Shown here one piece after another: positions 42,983 to 51,150 of a stretch of DNA of 64,000 nucleotides. Location: positions 62,001-126,000 of the forward strand of contig URRB01000005.1 of the NCBI GenBank assembly GCA_900550195.1, given 5' to 3'. The number at the start of each line of letters is the position of its first letter. The stretch's first letter is position 1. The notes beneath the pieces were generated by a model. That model did not search any database. It worked only from the letters and a program-made list of their open reading frames with translations, and was not told where the DNA came from. The translations under genes and the position numbers were made by a program. This DNA is from an uncultured Collinsella sp. (GTDB taxonomy: Bacteria; Actinomycetota; Coriobacteriia; Coriobacteriales; Coriobacteriaceae).

Positions 42983-43020
42983 TTGACGGTTCGTCAATAC
43001 TATTTTTGACACAATGTCAA
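42983..43020. promoter_or_regulatory. Two TTGAC-N5-GTCAA palindromes, probable TetR operators
   Basis: TTGAC-GGTTC-GTCAA at 42983-42997 and TTGAC-ACAAT-GTCAA at 43006-43020, with centres 23 bp apart, lie between tetR (minus) and the oxidoreductase (plus). Spacing of about two helical turns fits two dimers on one face. Confidence 0.75.
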
Positions 43021-43113
43021 CAATGGCGGGTGAACGGCATGGGGGCATGCCCGGCCTGCAAAAAAAGAGGGGCGCCGCGGTCTCGCCGGGCTGTGGCAAG
43101 AGAAGGGACAACC

Positions 43114-45891
43114 ATGATTCTCAACGGACCGGGGATTAGCTACACCGAGCCCGACATCGGTTCGGAGTTCGTGCCGCCGCTGCCGGAGCATCCGCGCGAG
43201 GCCATCGTCAAGCTGTGCGAGCACTGCACCAACCGTCTGCTGCATCGCGACGAGCTGCTGGGCTACGAGTACTGGTCGTTTGCCGAGGCCGCGACCGACG
43301 AGCAGGCCGAAGTGCTCTGCAAGATGAAGATGCGCCGTCCCTATACGTTGCCCGAGATGGTCAAGCTCACCGGCATGCCCGAGGCCCAGATCGAGAAGAT
43401 GCTCGACGACATGAGCTACACGGGTCTGCTCGAGTACAACTGGGAAAACCCCGAGCGCGCCAAGCAGTGGGTGCTGCCCATGCTGGTGCCGGGTTCTGCC
43501 GAGTTCCTCAACATGCGCGTGAGCCAGCTCGAGGAGCACCCGGTCTATGCCAAGTTTTTTGAGCAGGCGTCCAAGGGACCGCTGTCCAAGGCCACGCCGA
43601 TGGTGCCGCCCGGTGGTGCCGGCATCGGCATGCATGTCATTCCGGTCGAGAAGGCTATCGATGCCGCGAGCACGTCGGTGCCGATCGAGCATATCGAGCA
43701 TTGGCTCGACAAATACGATGGCAAATATGCCGCTAGCACCTGCAGCTGCCGCGCGAGCCGTCGCGTGATGGGTGAGGGCTGCGCCGACGACCCGGCCGAT
43801 TGGTGCATCGCCGTGGGCGATATGGCCGACTACGTGGTCGAGACCGACCGCGGCCATTACGTGACGCGCGACGAGGTTTACGACATCCTGCGCCAGGCCG
43901 AGGACAACGGCTTTGTGCACCAGATCACCAACATCGACGGCGAGAACAAGATCTTCGCCATCTGCAACTGCAACGTCAACGTGTGCTATGCCCTGCGCAC
44001 CTCGCAGCTGTTCAACACGCCCAACCTGTCGCGCTCGGCCTATGTCGCCAAGGTCGAGAAGGACAAGTGCGTGGCCTGCGGTCGCTGCGTTGAGGTGTGC
44101 CCGGCCGGTGCCGCCAAGCTCGGCCAGAAGCTCTGCAGCAAAAAGGCCGGAGGACAGGTGCCCGAGTATCCGCGCCAGGAGCTGCCCGATGCCACCAAGT
44201 GGGACCACACCAAGTGGTCGCCCAACTACCGCAACGATAACCGTATCGAGACGCACGAGTCCGGCACCGCGCCCTGCAAGACGGCTTGCCCCGCGCACGT
44301 TGCCGTCCAGGGCTACTTAAAGCTCGCGGCGCAGGGCCGCTATGACGAGGCGCTGGCGCTCATCAAGCGCGAGAACCCGCTGCCCGCTATCTGCGGCCGT
44401 GTGTGCAACCGCCGCTGTGAGGATGCCTGCACCCGTGGCCGTGTGGACGCCGCCGTGGCTATCGACGAGGTCAAGAAGTTTATCGCCCAGCGCGATCTTG
44501 ATGCCGCGACCCGCTATGTCCCACCCGTGGTGACGCCGACGCGCGCCGGCGGCTTCGATCAGAAGATCGCCATCATCGGTGCCGGCCCGGCCGGTCTGTC
44601 CTGTGCCTTCTATCTGGCCGAGAAGGGCTACAAGCCCGTCGTGTTCGAGAAGAACGAGCGCCCGGGCGGCATGCTCACCTATGGCATTCCCAGCTTTAAG
44701 CTGGAGAAGGACGTTATCGAGGCCGAGGTCGAAGTTATTCGCCTGATGGGTGCCGAGTTCCGCTATGGCGTGGAGGTCGGTCGCGATGTGACGCTCGACG
44801 AGCTGCGCGCGCAGGGCTTTAAGGCCTTCTACGTTGCCATTGGCTGCCAGGGCGGCCGCCTTGCGGGCATTCCGGGCGAGGGTGCCGAGGACGTGACCGT
44901 GGCCGTCGACTTCCTTCGCGAGGTTAACAGCGGCAAGATCGATTCCCTGTCCGGCCGCACCATTGTGGTGGGCGGCGGCAACGTGGCTATCGATGTCGCG
45001 CGCAACGCCTGCCGTCTGGGTTCCGAGCACGTTGAGATGTTCTGCCTGGAGAGCGATGCCCAGATGCCTGCCAGCGAGGAGGAGCGTCGCGAGGCCATTG
45101 AGGATGGCGCGCACATCAGCTGCGGATGGGGCCCCAAGGAGATTCACCTGGACGAGGCCGGTCGCGTGTGCGGCATCACCTTCAAGCGCTGCACGCGTGT
45201 CTTTGACGACGAGGGCCGTTTTGCGCCCGAGTACGACGAGAACGATCTGCGCCGTGTCGATGCCGACCGTGTCGTCATGTCGATTGGCCAGTCCATTGTG
45301 TGGGGCGACCTGCTGGCTGGCTCCAAGGTGGAGCTCGGCCGCGGCCAGGGCGCCCTGGCCGATCCCCAGACTTACCAGACCGCCGAACCCGACATCTTTG
45401 TGGGCGGCGACGTCTACACCGGCCCCAGCTTTGCCATCGATGCCATTGCCGCCGGCCACGAGGCTGCCGTGTCCATCCATCGCTTTGTGCAGCCGGGCTC
45501 CACGCTCACCATCGGCCGCAACCAGCGCCGCTACACCGCGCTCGACCGCGACGATGTCGTGATCGAGAGCTACGACAACGCGAGCCGCGAGGTTGCGCAT
45601 GTGGACCGCGAACGCGAGAAGGCTGCGCCGTTTAGCGAGTATGTTGAGACCTTTACCGAGGAGCAGGTGCGCGCCGAGACCGCCCGCTGCCTGGGCTGCG
45701 GCGCCTCGATCGTCGACCCCAACAAGTGCATCGGCTGCGGCCTGTGCACCACCAAGTGCGCGTTCGACGCCATCCATCTGGATCGCGACCGCCCCGAGTG
45801 CTCCACGATGGTCAAATACGAGCAAAAGCTTCCAAGCCTGGGCAAGTACGCGCTCAAGCGCGCCATCAAGATTAAATTCGGGAAGAAGTAA
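43114..45891 (+). CDS. FAD/NAD(P) oxidoreductase with Fe-S domains, GltD-like
   Basis: A 925-aa fusion. Residues 1-300 have a helical domain and a cysteine-rich segment (STCSCRASRRVMGEGC and ICNCNVNVC). A ferredoxin unit CVACGRCVEVCP follows (about 317-328). Then the GltD-type N-terminal cluster region (CKTACPAHVAVQGYL, CGRVCNRRCEDAC), FAD fold IIGAGPAGLSCAFYLA (about 482), NAD(P) fold VVGGGNVAIDVA (about 625), and a C-terminal CIGCGLCTTKCAFDAIH. It would move electrons between NAD(P)H and Fe-S carriers. No GltB large subunit is nearby. The ATG at 43114 has a modest RBS (GAAGGGACAACC). Confidence 0.85.
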   Translation: MILNGPGISYTEPDIGSEFVPPLPEHPREAIVKLCEHCTNRLLHRDELLGYEYWSFAEAATDEQAEVLCKMKMRRPYTLPEMVKLTGMPEAQIEKMLDDMSYTGLLEYNWENPERAKQWVLPMLVPGSAEFLNMRVSQLEEHPVYAKFFEQASKGPLSKATPMVPPGGAGIGMHVIPVEKAIDAASTSVPIEHIEHWLDKYDGKYAASTCSCRASRRVMGEGCADDPADWCIAVGDMADYVVETDRGHYVTRDEVYDILRQAEDNGFVHQITNIDGENKIFAICNCNVNVCYALRTSQLFNTPNLSRSAYVAKVEKDKCVACGRCVEVCPAGAAKLGQKLCSKKAGGQVPEYPRQELPDATKWDHTKWSPNYRNDNRIETHESGTAPCKTACPAHVAVQGYLKLAAQGRYDEALALIKRENPLPAICGRVCNRRCEDACTRGRVDAAVAIDEVKKFIAQRDLDAATRYVPPVVTPTRAGGFDQKIAIIGAGPAGLSCAFYLAEKGYKPVVFEKNERPGGMLTYGIPSFKLEKDVIEAEVEVIRLMGAEFRYGVEVGRDVTLDELRAQGFKAFYVAIGCQGGRLAGIPGEGAEDVTVAVDFLREVNSGKIDSLSGRTIVVGGGNVAIDVARNACRLGSEHVEMFCLESDAQMPASEEERREAIEDGAHISCGWGPKEIHLDEAGRVCGITFKRCTRVFDDEGRFAPEYDENDLRRVDADRVVMSIGQSIVWGDLLAGSKVELGRGQGALADPQTYQTAEPDIFVGGDVYTGPSFAIDAIAAGHEAAVSIHRFVQPGSTLTIGRNQRRYTALDRDDVVIESYDNASREVAHVDREREKAAPFSEYVETFTEEQVRAETARCLGCGASIVDPNKCIGCGLCTTKCAFDAIHLDRDRPECSTMVKYEQKLPSLGKYALKRAIKIKFGKK

Positions 45892-45930
45892 GAAACGCAA
45901 CAAGCAGGAGAACGGCGCAGAGAGCGGTTG

Positions 45931-46073
45931 GACAGCGAGCGAGTCCCAGGCGTGGCGAGGTGCCTTGAAAGAGGAGGGCATAGGGCTTTTGCCCATGCCC
46001 GACGATTGAAAGGCAGATCGCCCGTCTGGGGCTCGCGCAGCGTCAAGCCGACCGCCGTTCGGTAGAACGGCGG
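45931..46073 (-). repeat. Structured intergenic element, copy 4 (inverted)
   Basis: On the minus strand: CCGCCGTTC / GAACGGCGG hairpin, GACGCTGC, ATCTGCCTTTCAATCGTCGG as in copy 1, the inner hairpin GGGCATGGGC / GCCCTATGCCC with an AAAA tip instead of GCCAGAAGGC, and CGCTGTC. It lies between the oxidoreductase and hypA and points against both. Confidence 0.8.
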
Positions 46074-46085
46074 AAGGAATTAAAA

Positions 46086-46514
46086 GTGCACGAGCTCGGA
46101 ATCGTCTATCACATCATTCGCGATGTTGAGAATGTGGCGCGCGCTCATGGCGTGCGTCGCGTTTCGAGCGTCACGCTGCTGCTGGGCGAGGTCTCGGGCG
46201 TCGTCCCCGATCTACTACTCGACGCTTGGCGCTGGGCGGCGGATAAAAAGCCTATCACGCAGGGCGCGGAGCTTATCGTGGAGCCTGTCGAGGCCGTGAC
46301 GCATTGCGAGGCGTGCGGCCGCGACTACGCGACGGTCGAGCACGGCAAGACTTGCCCCCATTGCGGCAGCGGTGAAACATACCTGCTGCAGGGCCAGGAG
46401 GTCATGATCAAACAGATCGAGACCCCCGACGAGGACCCGGCAGACGCTGCTCCTGACGGCCTCTCCGACGCCCCCGATGCCGTCGACGCCGCCAACCCTC
46501 TCCACATCGCCTAA
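46086..46514 (+). CDS. hypA: Hydrogenase nickel-incorporation protein HypA
   Basis: A 142-aa nickel metallochaperone. The essential MHE N-terminus binds nickel, and the zinc site is CEACGRDYATVEHGKTCPHC (about 78-97). It starts at GTG (46086) behind AAGGAATT. The last 30 residues are an acidic, Ala/Pro/Asp-rich tail ending in NPLHIA, longer than usual. It is about 29 kb from the hypCDEF set and has no adjacent hypB, so the hyp genes are split. Confidence 0.94.
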   Translation: MHELGIVYHIIRDVENVARAHGVRRVSSVTLLLGEVSGVVPDLLLDAWRWAADKKPITQGAELIVEPVEAVTHCEACGRDYATVEHGKTCPHCGSGETYLLQGQEVMIKQIETPDEDPADAAPDGLSDAPDAVDAANPLHIA

Positions 46515-46851
46515 CATCTAATGTCTACATGGGCTAGAGTTCTAAACATATTTGCTTCGGTTAGTCAAGTCATGTCTGTTTAAACAAAATGGTGGCACGC
46601 AGACGCATTGGGATTCACCTAAAAGCGGTCTTAACGAACGGTGCACCTTTATATGTCTTTGAAAACAATCAGCAAATCACGTTTTAGCAGGCAATGAGCT
46701 ATAAGCCAGCAACGTAATCAACTTGTAACAAACTTAGACGTTTAAACAAATAATCCAACCTTTTGCGGATTCAGCTATAATTCCACAATCCAAACAGGTA
46801 TACTCCTTTCATGTCGTGTAGGAAATACGTAGACAAAAAGGAGGTTATGTG
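46515..46851 (+). promoter_or_regulatory. Upstream region of the mannose-type PTS operon
   Basis: No gene. A TATAAT is at 46776-46781 without a good -35. The palindromic GTTTAAACAAA occurs twice (46578-46588 and 46740-46750), a possible operator or activator site. AAAAGGAGG at about 46839 serves the IIAB start. Confidence 0.5.
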
Positions 46852-47841
46852 ATGGTAAGTATTGTTCTTGCTAGCCACGGGGACTTGGCAGCTGGAATCA
46901 AGCAGACGGGCTCGATGGTCTTTGGCGATCAGCCGTCTGTTGCCGTGGTCTCGCTCGAGCCGAGCATGGGCCCCGACGACTTCCGTGCCAAGGTCGAGGA
47001 AGCAATCGCTTCCTTCGAAGACCAGGAGCAGGTGCTCTTCCTCGTTGATCTGTGGGGCGGCACGCCGTTCAACCAGATCAGCGGGCTCATCGAGGGCCAC
47101 GATTCCTGGGCTATCGTCACCGGTGTCAACCTGCCTATGCTCATCGAGGCATATTCGCAGCGCTTTGACGCAAAGAACACTGCACATGCGATCGCAAAAC
47201 ATCTCGTGACTGAGGCTAAGGCTGGCGTGCGCGTCAAGCCCGAGTCTCTGGAGCCCGAGGAGAAGAAGCCGGCTGCGGCCGCCGCTGCTCCTGCAGGCGC
47301 CATCCCTCCGGGAACGGTCATCGGCGACGGGCACATCAAGATTGCCCACGTCCGTATCGACACCCGTCTGCTTCATGGTCAGGTGGCCACCACGTGGACC
47401 AAGCAGATCAACCCCAACCGCATCATCGTGGTTTCCGACGGCGTTGCTCACGACGAGCTCCGCAAGACCATGATCGAGCAGGCTGCCCCTCCGGGAGTCC
47501 ATGCCAACGTCGTGCCCATCAAGAAGATGGCCGAGGTCGTCAAGGACACGCGCTTTGGTGACACCAAGGCCATGCTGCTCTTTGAGAACCCGCAGGATCT
47601 GCTCAAGGCCATCGAGGCCGGCGTCGACATCAAGGAAGTCAACATCGGTTCCATGGCTCACTCCAAGGGCAAGGTCGTCGTCACCAACGCCGTCGCTATG
47701 GGCGATGATGACGTCAAGACTCTCGAGGCCCTCAAGGCCAAGGGCGTCAAGTTCGAGGTCCGCAAGGTTCCTTCGGATTCCTCCGAGGATCTCGACGCCA
47801 TGTTGAAGAAAGCTAAGGCCGAACTGGCCGCTCAAGCATAG
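46852..47841 (+). CDS. manX: PTS mannose-family EIIAB
   Basis: A 329-aa fusion. The IIA domain (1-125) has its phospho-His in LASHGDLAAG (about residue 10); the Ala/Pro-rich linker is about 130-155; the IIB domain has its His in IDTRLLHGQV (about 175). It passes phosphate from HPr to the incoming sugar with IIC and IID. The ATG at 46852 follows AAAAGGAGGTTATGTG. First gene of manXYZ plus DUF956. Confidence 0.94.
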   Translation: MVSIVLASHGDLAAGIKQTGSMVFGDQPSVAVVSLEPSMGPDDFRAKVEEAIASFEDQEQVLFLVDLWGGTPFNQISGLIEGHDSWAIVTGVNLPMLIEAYSQRFDAKNTAHAIAKHLVTEAKAGVRVKPESLEPEEKKPAAAAAAPAGAIPPGTVIGDGHIKIAHVRIDTRLLHGQVATTWTKQINPNRIIVVSDGVAHDELRKTMIEQAAPPGVHANVVPIKKMAEVVKDTRFGDTKAMLLFENPQDLLKAIEAGVDIKEVNIGSMAHSKGKVVVTNAVAMGDDDVKTLEALKAKGVKFEVRKVPSDSSEDLDAMLKKAKAELAAQA

Positions 47842-47859
47842 TAAAGGAGGGTCCGATAC

Positions 47860-48678
47860 ATGTCTGCAATCACTATTCTGCTTGTTGCGATTGTCGCGTT
47901 GCTTGCCGGTATGGAAGGCATTCTGGATGAGTTCCAGTTCCATCAGCCGCTCGTGGCATGCACGCTTATCGGTCTCGTAACCGGTCACCTTCAGGAGGGC
48001 ATCCTCCTGGGCGGTTCGCTCCAGATGATGGCCCTTGGCTGGGCTAACGTCGGCGCCGCTGTCGCGCCTGACGCCGCTCTGGCCTCGGTCGCTTCTTCGA
48101 TCATCATGGTGCTCGCCCTCAACGGTGGCGCCACCGATTCGGCAAAGGCCGTTACCGCCGCCATCGCCGTCGCCGTCCCGCTGTCGGTCGCTGGTCTGTT
48201 CCTGACCATGATCTGCCGTACCCTGGCTACCGCTATCGCTCACGCCATGGACGGTTGCGCCGAGAAGGGTGACTTCTCCGGCATCGAGCGCTGGCAGTAC
48301 GCTGCTATCCTCATGCAGGGCCTTCGTATCGCCATCCCGGCAGTACTTCTGTGCATCATCCCGGCCGAGGCTGTTACCAACGCGCTTAACGCTATGCCCG
48401 ACTGGCTGTCCGGCGGTATGGCTGTCGGCGGCGGCATGGTCGCTTCCGTCGGTTACGCCATGGTCATCAACATGATGGCCACCAAGGAGACCTGGCCGTT
48501 CTTCATCCTCGGCTTTGTCCTTGCTGCCATCCCTCAGCTTACGCTGATCGCCCTTGGCCTCATCGGCATCTCCCTTGCCCTCATCTACCTTGGCCTTAAG
48601 GATCTGGCCAAGCAGGGTGGCGGCATGGGCGGCGGCTCCGGTGACCCGCTCGGCGACATTCTGAACGATTACGAGTAG
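47860..48678 (+). CDS. manY: PTS mannose-family EIIC
   Basis: A 272-aa membrane permease subunit with multiple helices. The EGILLGGSLQMMALGWANVGAA motif and VGYAMVINMMA are typical of ManY/SorA-type IIC. The C-terminus is Gly-rich (GGGMGGGSGDPLGD). It begins 18 bp after manX behind AAAGGAGGGTCC. Confidence 0.94.
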   Translation: MSAITILLVAIVALLAGMEGILDEFQFHQPLVACTLIGLVTGHLQEGILLGGSLQMMALGWANVGAAVAPDAALASVASSIIMVLALNGGATDSAKAVTAAIAVAVPLSVAGLFLTMICRTLATAIAHAMDGCAEKGDFSGIERWQYAAILMQGLRIAIPAVLLCIIPAEAVTNALNAMPDWLSGGMAVGGGMVASVGYAMVINMMATKETWPFFILGFVLAAIPQLTLIALGLIGISLALIYLGLKDLAKQGGGMGGGSGDPLGDILNDYE

Positions 48679-48694
48679 GAGGGGAGTGATACAT

Positions 48695-49615
48695 ATGGCA
48701 GAGAACAAGATTCAGCTCACCAAGGCTGACCGCAAGAAGGTTTGCTTCCGTCATCAGTTCCTTCAGGGCTCGTGGAACTACGAGCGTATGCAGAACGGCG
48801 GCTGGTGCTTCGCAATGATCCCTGCGATCAAGAAGCTCTACACCAGCAAGGATGACCAGATTGCCGCTCTTAAGCGCCACCTGGAGTTCTATAACACCCA
48901 CCCCTATGTTTCCGCCCCCGTCATTGGCGTTACCCTCGCTCTCGAGGAGGAGCGCGCCAACGGTGCTCCGATTGACGACGTCGCCATTCAGGGCGTCAAG
49001 GTCGGTATGATGGGCCCGCTCGCCGGCGTCGGCGACCCCGCCTTCTGGTTCACCCTTCGCCCGATTCTGGGCGCTCTGGGCGCTTCCCTGGCCCTGTCCG
49101 GCAGCATCGCCGGTCCGCTGCTGTTCTTCTTCGCGTGGAACATCATCCGTTACGCCTTCCTGTGGTACACGCAGGAGTTTGGCTACAAGGTCGGCTCCTC
49201 CATCGCCAAGGACCTCTCCGGCGGTCTGATGGGCAAGGTCACCGAGGGTGCATCCATCCTGGGTATGTTCATCATCGGCGCCCTGGTCGAGCGCTGGGTG
49301 TCCATCTCCTTCACCCCGGTCGTCTCCAAGGTCACGCAGTCTGCTGGCGCCTTTATCGACTGGGCTAACCTGCCCTCCGGTTCTGAGGGTGTCAAGGAAG
49401 CACTGACGATGTATAACTCCATCGGTGCTAACGCCCTTGATCAGGTGAAGGTCACCACGCTTCAGGCCAACCTCGATCAGCTCATCCCCGGCCTTGCCGC
49501 CGTGTGCCTGACCCTGCTGGTCTGCAAGCTCCTCAAGAAGAAGGTCAGCCCGATCGTCATCATCCTGGCTCTCTTCGCCATCGGCATCATCGGTCGCGTT
49601 TGCGGCTTCATGTAA
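48695..49615 (+). CDS. manZ: PTS mannose-family EIID
   Basis: A 306-aa IID subunit. The N-terminal GSWNYERMQNGGWCFAMIPAI and KVGMMGPLAGVGDPAFWFTLRPI are family signatures. C-terminal helices cross the membrane. The start MAENKIQL at 48695 follows AGGAGGGGAG; a GTG nine bases upstream is too near the RBS. Together with IIC it forms the sugar channel; the actual sugar (mannose, glucose or other hexose) cannot be read. Confidence 0.94.
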   Translation: MAENKIQLTKADRKKVCFRHQFLQGSWNYERMQNGGWCFAMIPAIKKLYTSKDDQIAALKRHLEFYNTHPYVSAPVIGVTLALEEERANGAPIDDVAIQGVKVGMMGPLAGVGDPAFWFTLRPILGALGASLALSGSIAGPLLFFFAWNIIRYAFLWYTQEFGYKVGSSIAKDLSGGLMGKVTEGASILGMFIIGALVERWVSISFTPVVSKVTQSAGAFIDWANLPSGSEGVKEALTMYNSIGANALDQVKVTTLQANLDQLIPGLAAVCLTLLVCKLLKKKVSPIVIILALFAIGIIGRVCGFM

Positions 49616-49671
49616 GCACGTTTCGGCTTAAGACCGAGAATTGCTAGGCAAGGGCTTTTGAGCCATTGAAA

Positions 49672-49715
49672 CGGACCGCACCCGGTGGGTACACTGGATG
49701 CGGTCCGATTGTTTT
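49672..49715 (+). terminator. Terminator after manZ
   Basis: Stem CGGACCGCA / TGCGGTCCG with ATTGTTTTATTT after it. The DUF956 gene begins just beyond, so some read-through or a separate promoter is needed for it. Confidence 0.75.
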
Positions 49716-49735
49716 ATTTGGAGGGCGAGGCGCGC

Positions 49736-50134
49736 ATGGCGCAATCTCAGAACAGCACGGTCGATCTGGCAACGCCGGCAACCTGCCTGATGGGGCTTAC
49801 CAGCCACGGTAACGTGATGGTGGGCAATAAGGCGTTCGAGTATTACAACGAGCGCAATCCCGAGGATTATATTCAAATCCCGTGGGACGAGGTCGACTAT
49901 ATTGCCGCCGAGGTTTTGCGCGGCACCAAGAAGATTACGCGTTTTGCTATCTTTACCAAGGACAACGGTCACTTTACGTTTTCGACGCGCGACGACAAAG
50001 AGACGTTGCGCGCGGTCCGCAAGTACGTCGACGAGGATAAGCTCGTGCGTTCGCCCGACTTTATCGATGTGACGGCCAAGGGCGCAAAGAGCATCCCCTC
50101 CGTTATCAAAAACCTTTTCCACAAAGGCAACTAG
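49736..50134 (+). CDS. DUF956-family protein (ManO-like)
   Basis: A 132-aa cytoplasmic protein of the DUF956 family (LTSHGNVMVGNKAFEYYN, IQIPWDEVDYIAAEV, FAIFTKDNGHFTFSTRD). Members are regularly found beside mannose-family PTS operons and are called ManO in lactic acid bacteria, with an unclear regulatory role. The ATG at 49736 follows GGAGGGCGAGGCGCGC. It is separated from manZ by a terminator. Confidence 0.88.
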   Translation: MAQSQNSTVDLATPATCLMGLTSHGNVMVGNKAFEYYNERNPEDYIQIPWDEVDYIAAEVLRGTKKITRFAIFTKDNGHFTFSTRDDKETLRAVRKYVDEDKLVRSPDFIDVTAKGAKSIPSVIKNLFHKGN

Positions 50135-50204
50135 TCGTTGGGTAGTCGTCTTCGACGCTCTTAAACGACCAGTCATTAAAGAACGCCGCAGACGACTATC
50201 TCGA
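50131..50204. repeat. Diverged member of the GGGGACGTTCTT / ACTAGTCGTT dyad family
   Basis: Starts at the DUF956 stop: CTAGTCGTTGGGTAGTCGTC, then CTCTTAAACGACCAGTCATTAA and GACGACTATC. Outer arms GTAGTCGTC / GACGACTAT pair. Confidence 0.55.
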
Positions 50205-50259
50205 AGAGCGGCTATGCGCTGCATGGTAGTGGCACAAATCTGCTACACTAATACAACAT

Positions 50260-50335
50260 GCCTCCGTAGCTCAGGGGATAGAGCACCGCTCTCCTAAAGC
50301 GGGTGTCGACGGTTCGAATCCGCCCGGGGGCACCA
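50260..50335 (+). tRNA. tRNA-Arg (anticodon CCT)
   Basis: A 76-nt cloverleaf: acceptor GCCTCCG / CGGGGGC, D-arm GCTC/GAGC, anticodon arm CCGCT-CTCCTAA-AGCGG with CCT at positions 34-36, T-arm with GGTTCGAATCC, and encoded CCA at 50333-50335. It marks the boundary between core genes on the left and accessory DNA on the right. Confidence 0.97.
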
Positions 50336-50466
50336 GAAAAATCGCAGGTCAGGAGTTATTTTTGCTTCTGGCCTGTTCTGGTTTTGGGACTAAGAATCGC
50401 TTTCGTTTGTAAATCTGGTAAGTAAATATTATGGCTTTCCGAGTTTTCCACCGAAAACAGGAAATC

Positions 50467-50629
50467 ACCATTTTGGGGATAAAAGTTTTCAACACCTGTT
50501 AGCCGGTTCCATTTTGGTGAAGCGCCTCCCTCTTTTGGGTAAAAAATTTCACCATTTTGATGATTCGGTAGCTTTGAATTCTTTGATAAAAAGCCTGCTC
50601 AGAAGCTTGTGCCATACCCATTTTGGTGA
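50467..50629 (+). repeat. Four CCATTTTGGTGA-like direct repeats
   Basis: CACCATTTTGGGG (50467), CCATTTTGGTGA (50509), CACCATTTTGATGA (50549) and CCATTTTGGTGA (50618) are spaced 40-70 bp in an AT-rich stretch (50336-50660) with no gene. They could be protein-binding repeats of the element. Confidence 0.6.
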
Positions 50630-50664
50630 TCCCAATTAATAGAGAAATAGATTGTAAAGAAATA

Positions 50665-50683
50665 GGGACGGCAATGCCGTCCC
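50665..50683 (-). terminator. Terminator of the XRE gene
   Basis: Stem GGGACGGCA / TGCCGTCCC followed on the minus strand by TATTTCTTTAC. Confidence 0.6.
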
Positions 50684-50779
50684 CTTCGCTCGCGGAGCTC
50701 GCTGCGCGGCCACGTGCCGTGTCCTTGCCGCCGGCTACGCCGTCGATTGATACGCTCACTGCGTTCGCTGATTGATAGA

Positions 50780-51028
50780 CTAATCCGTTTTATCGCTGAC
50801 ACCGGTCATAAGCGCAGCAATTGACATGTTGAATCCATTGGCAATTTTACAGAGATTGGAAAGACTGACATTTCTTCGTCCGACCTCTATCGAGGCGTAG
50901 TAAGACCTGTCCATGTCGATGCGATTCGCAAATTGCTCTTGTGAGTAACCAGACTTTGATCTGAGTTCTTTGCAGCGTAGACCAAAGGATCGTTGTAGCG
51001 GCGAGATATCCATGACAAAAAGAGTCAT
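50780..51028 (-). CDS. XRE-family HTH regulator
   Basis: An 82-aa single-domain Cro/C1-type DNA-binding protein: the HTH is SGYSQEQFANRIDMDRSYYA, followed by SIEVGRRNVSLSNLCKIANG. It resembles small controller proteins of restriction-modification systems and mobile elements, but no R-M gene is adjacent. Either ATG 51028 or ATG 51013 could start it; neither has a Shine-Dalgarno, and both lie inside the CCATGAC/GTCATGG palindrome, suggesting a leaderless, self-repressed gene. It is divergent from the large surface-protein gene. Confidence 0.8.
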   Translation of the reverse strand: MTLFVMDISPLQRSFGLRCKELRSKSGYSQEQFANRIDMDRSYYASIEVGRRNVSLSNLCKIANGFNMSIAALMTGVSDKTD

Positions 51029-51067
51029 GGATTGTTGTATTTATGCCAACGGACTATATACAACAAT
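51010..51067. promoter_or_regulatory. Two palindromes in the XRE/surface-protein divergent promoter
   Basis: CCATGAC-N7-GTCATGG at 51010-51030 and ATTGTTGTAT-N17-ATACAACAAT at 51031-51067 directly abut. The first covers the XRE start codons. Both are perfect, which points to operators for the XRE protein controlling both directions. Confidence 0.65.
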
Positions 51068-51150
51068 CCCAGTTAAGGCGCATAATTATCTTTATTGGAA
51101 AGCACTCTGATGCCCAGTCGGATATGGCACGGAAAAGGAATGGAATAGCA

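Noticed and set aside
46590..46612. Possible sigma-54 promoter (TGGCAC...) before the PTS
   Set aside because: The second element does not fit the GG-N10-GC rule, and no sigma-54 activator gene is nearby.
46771..48708. 645-codon minus ORF opposite the PTS genes
   Set aside because: Runs across two real genes and their spacer, which a real gene would not do here.
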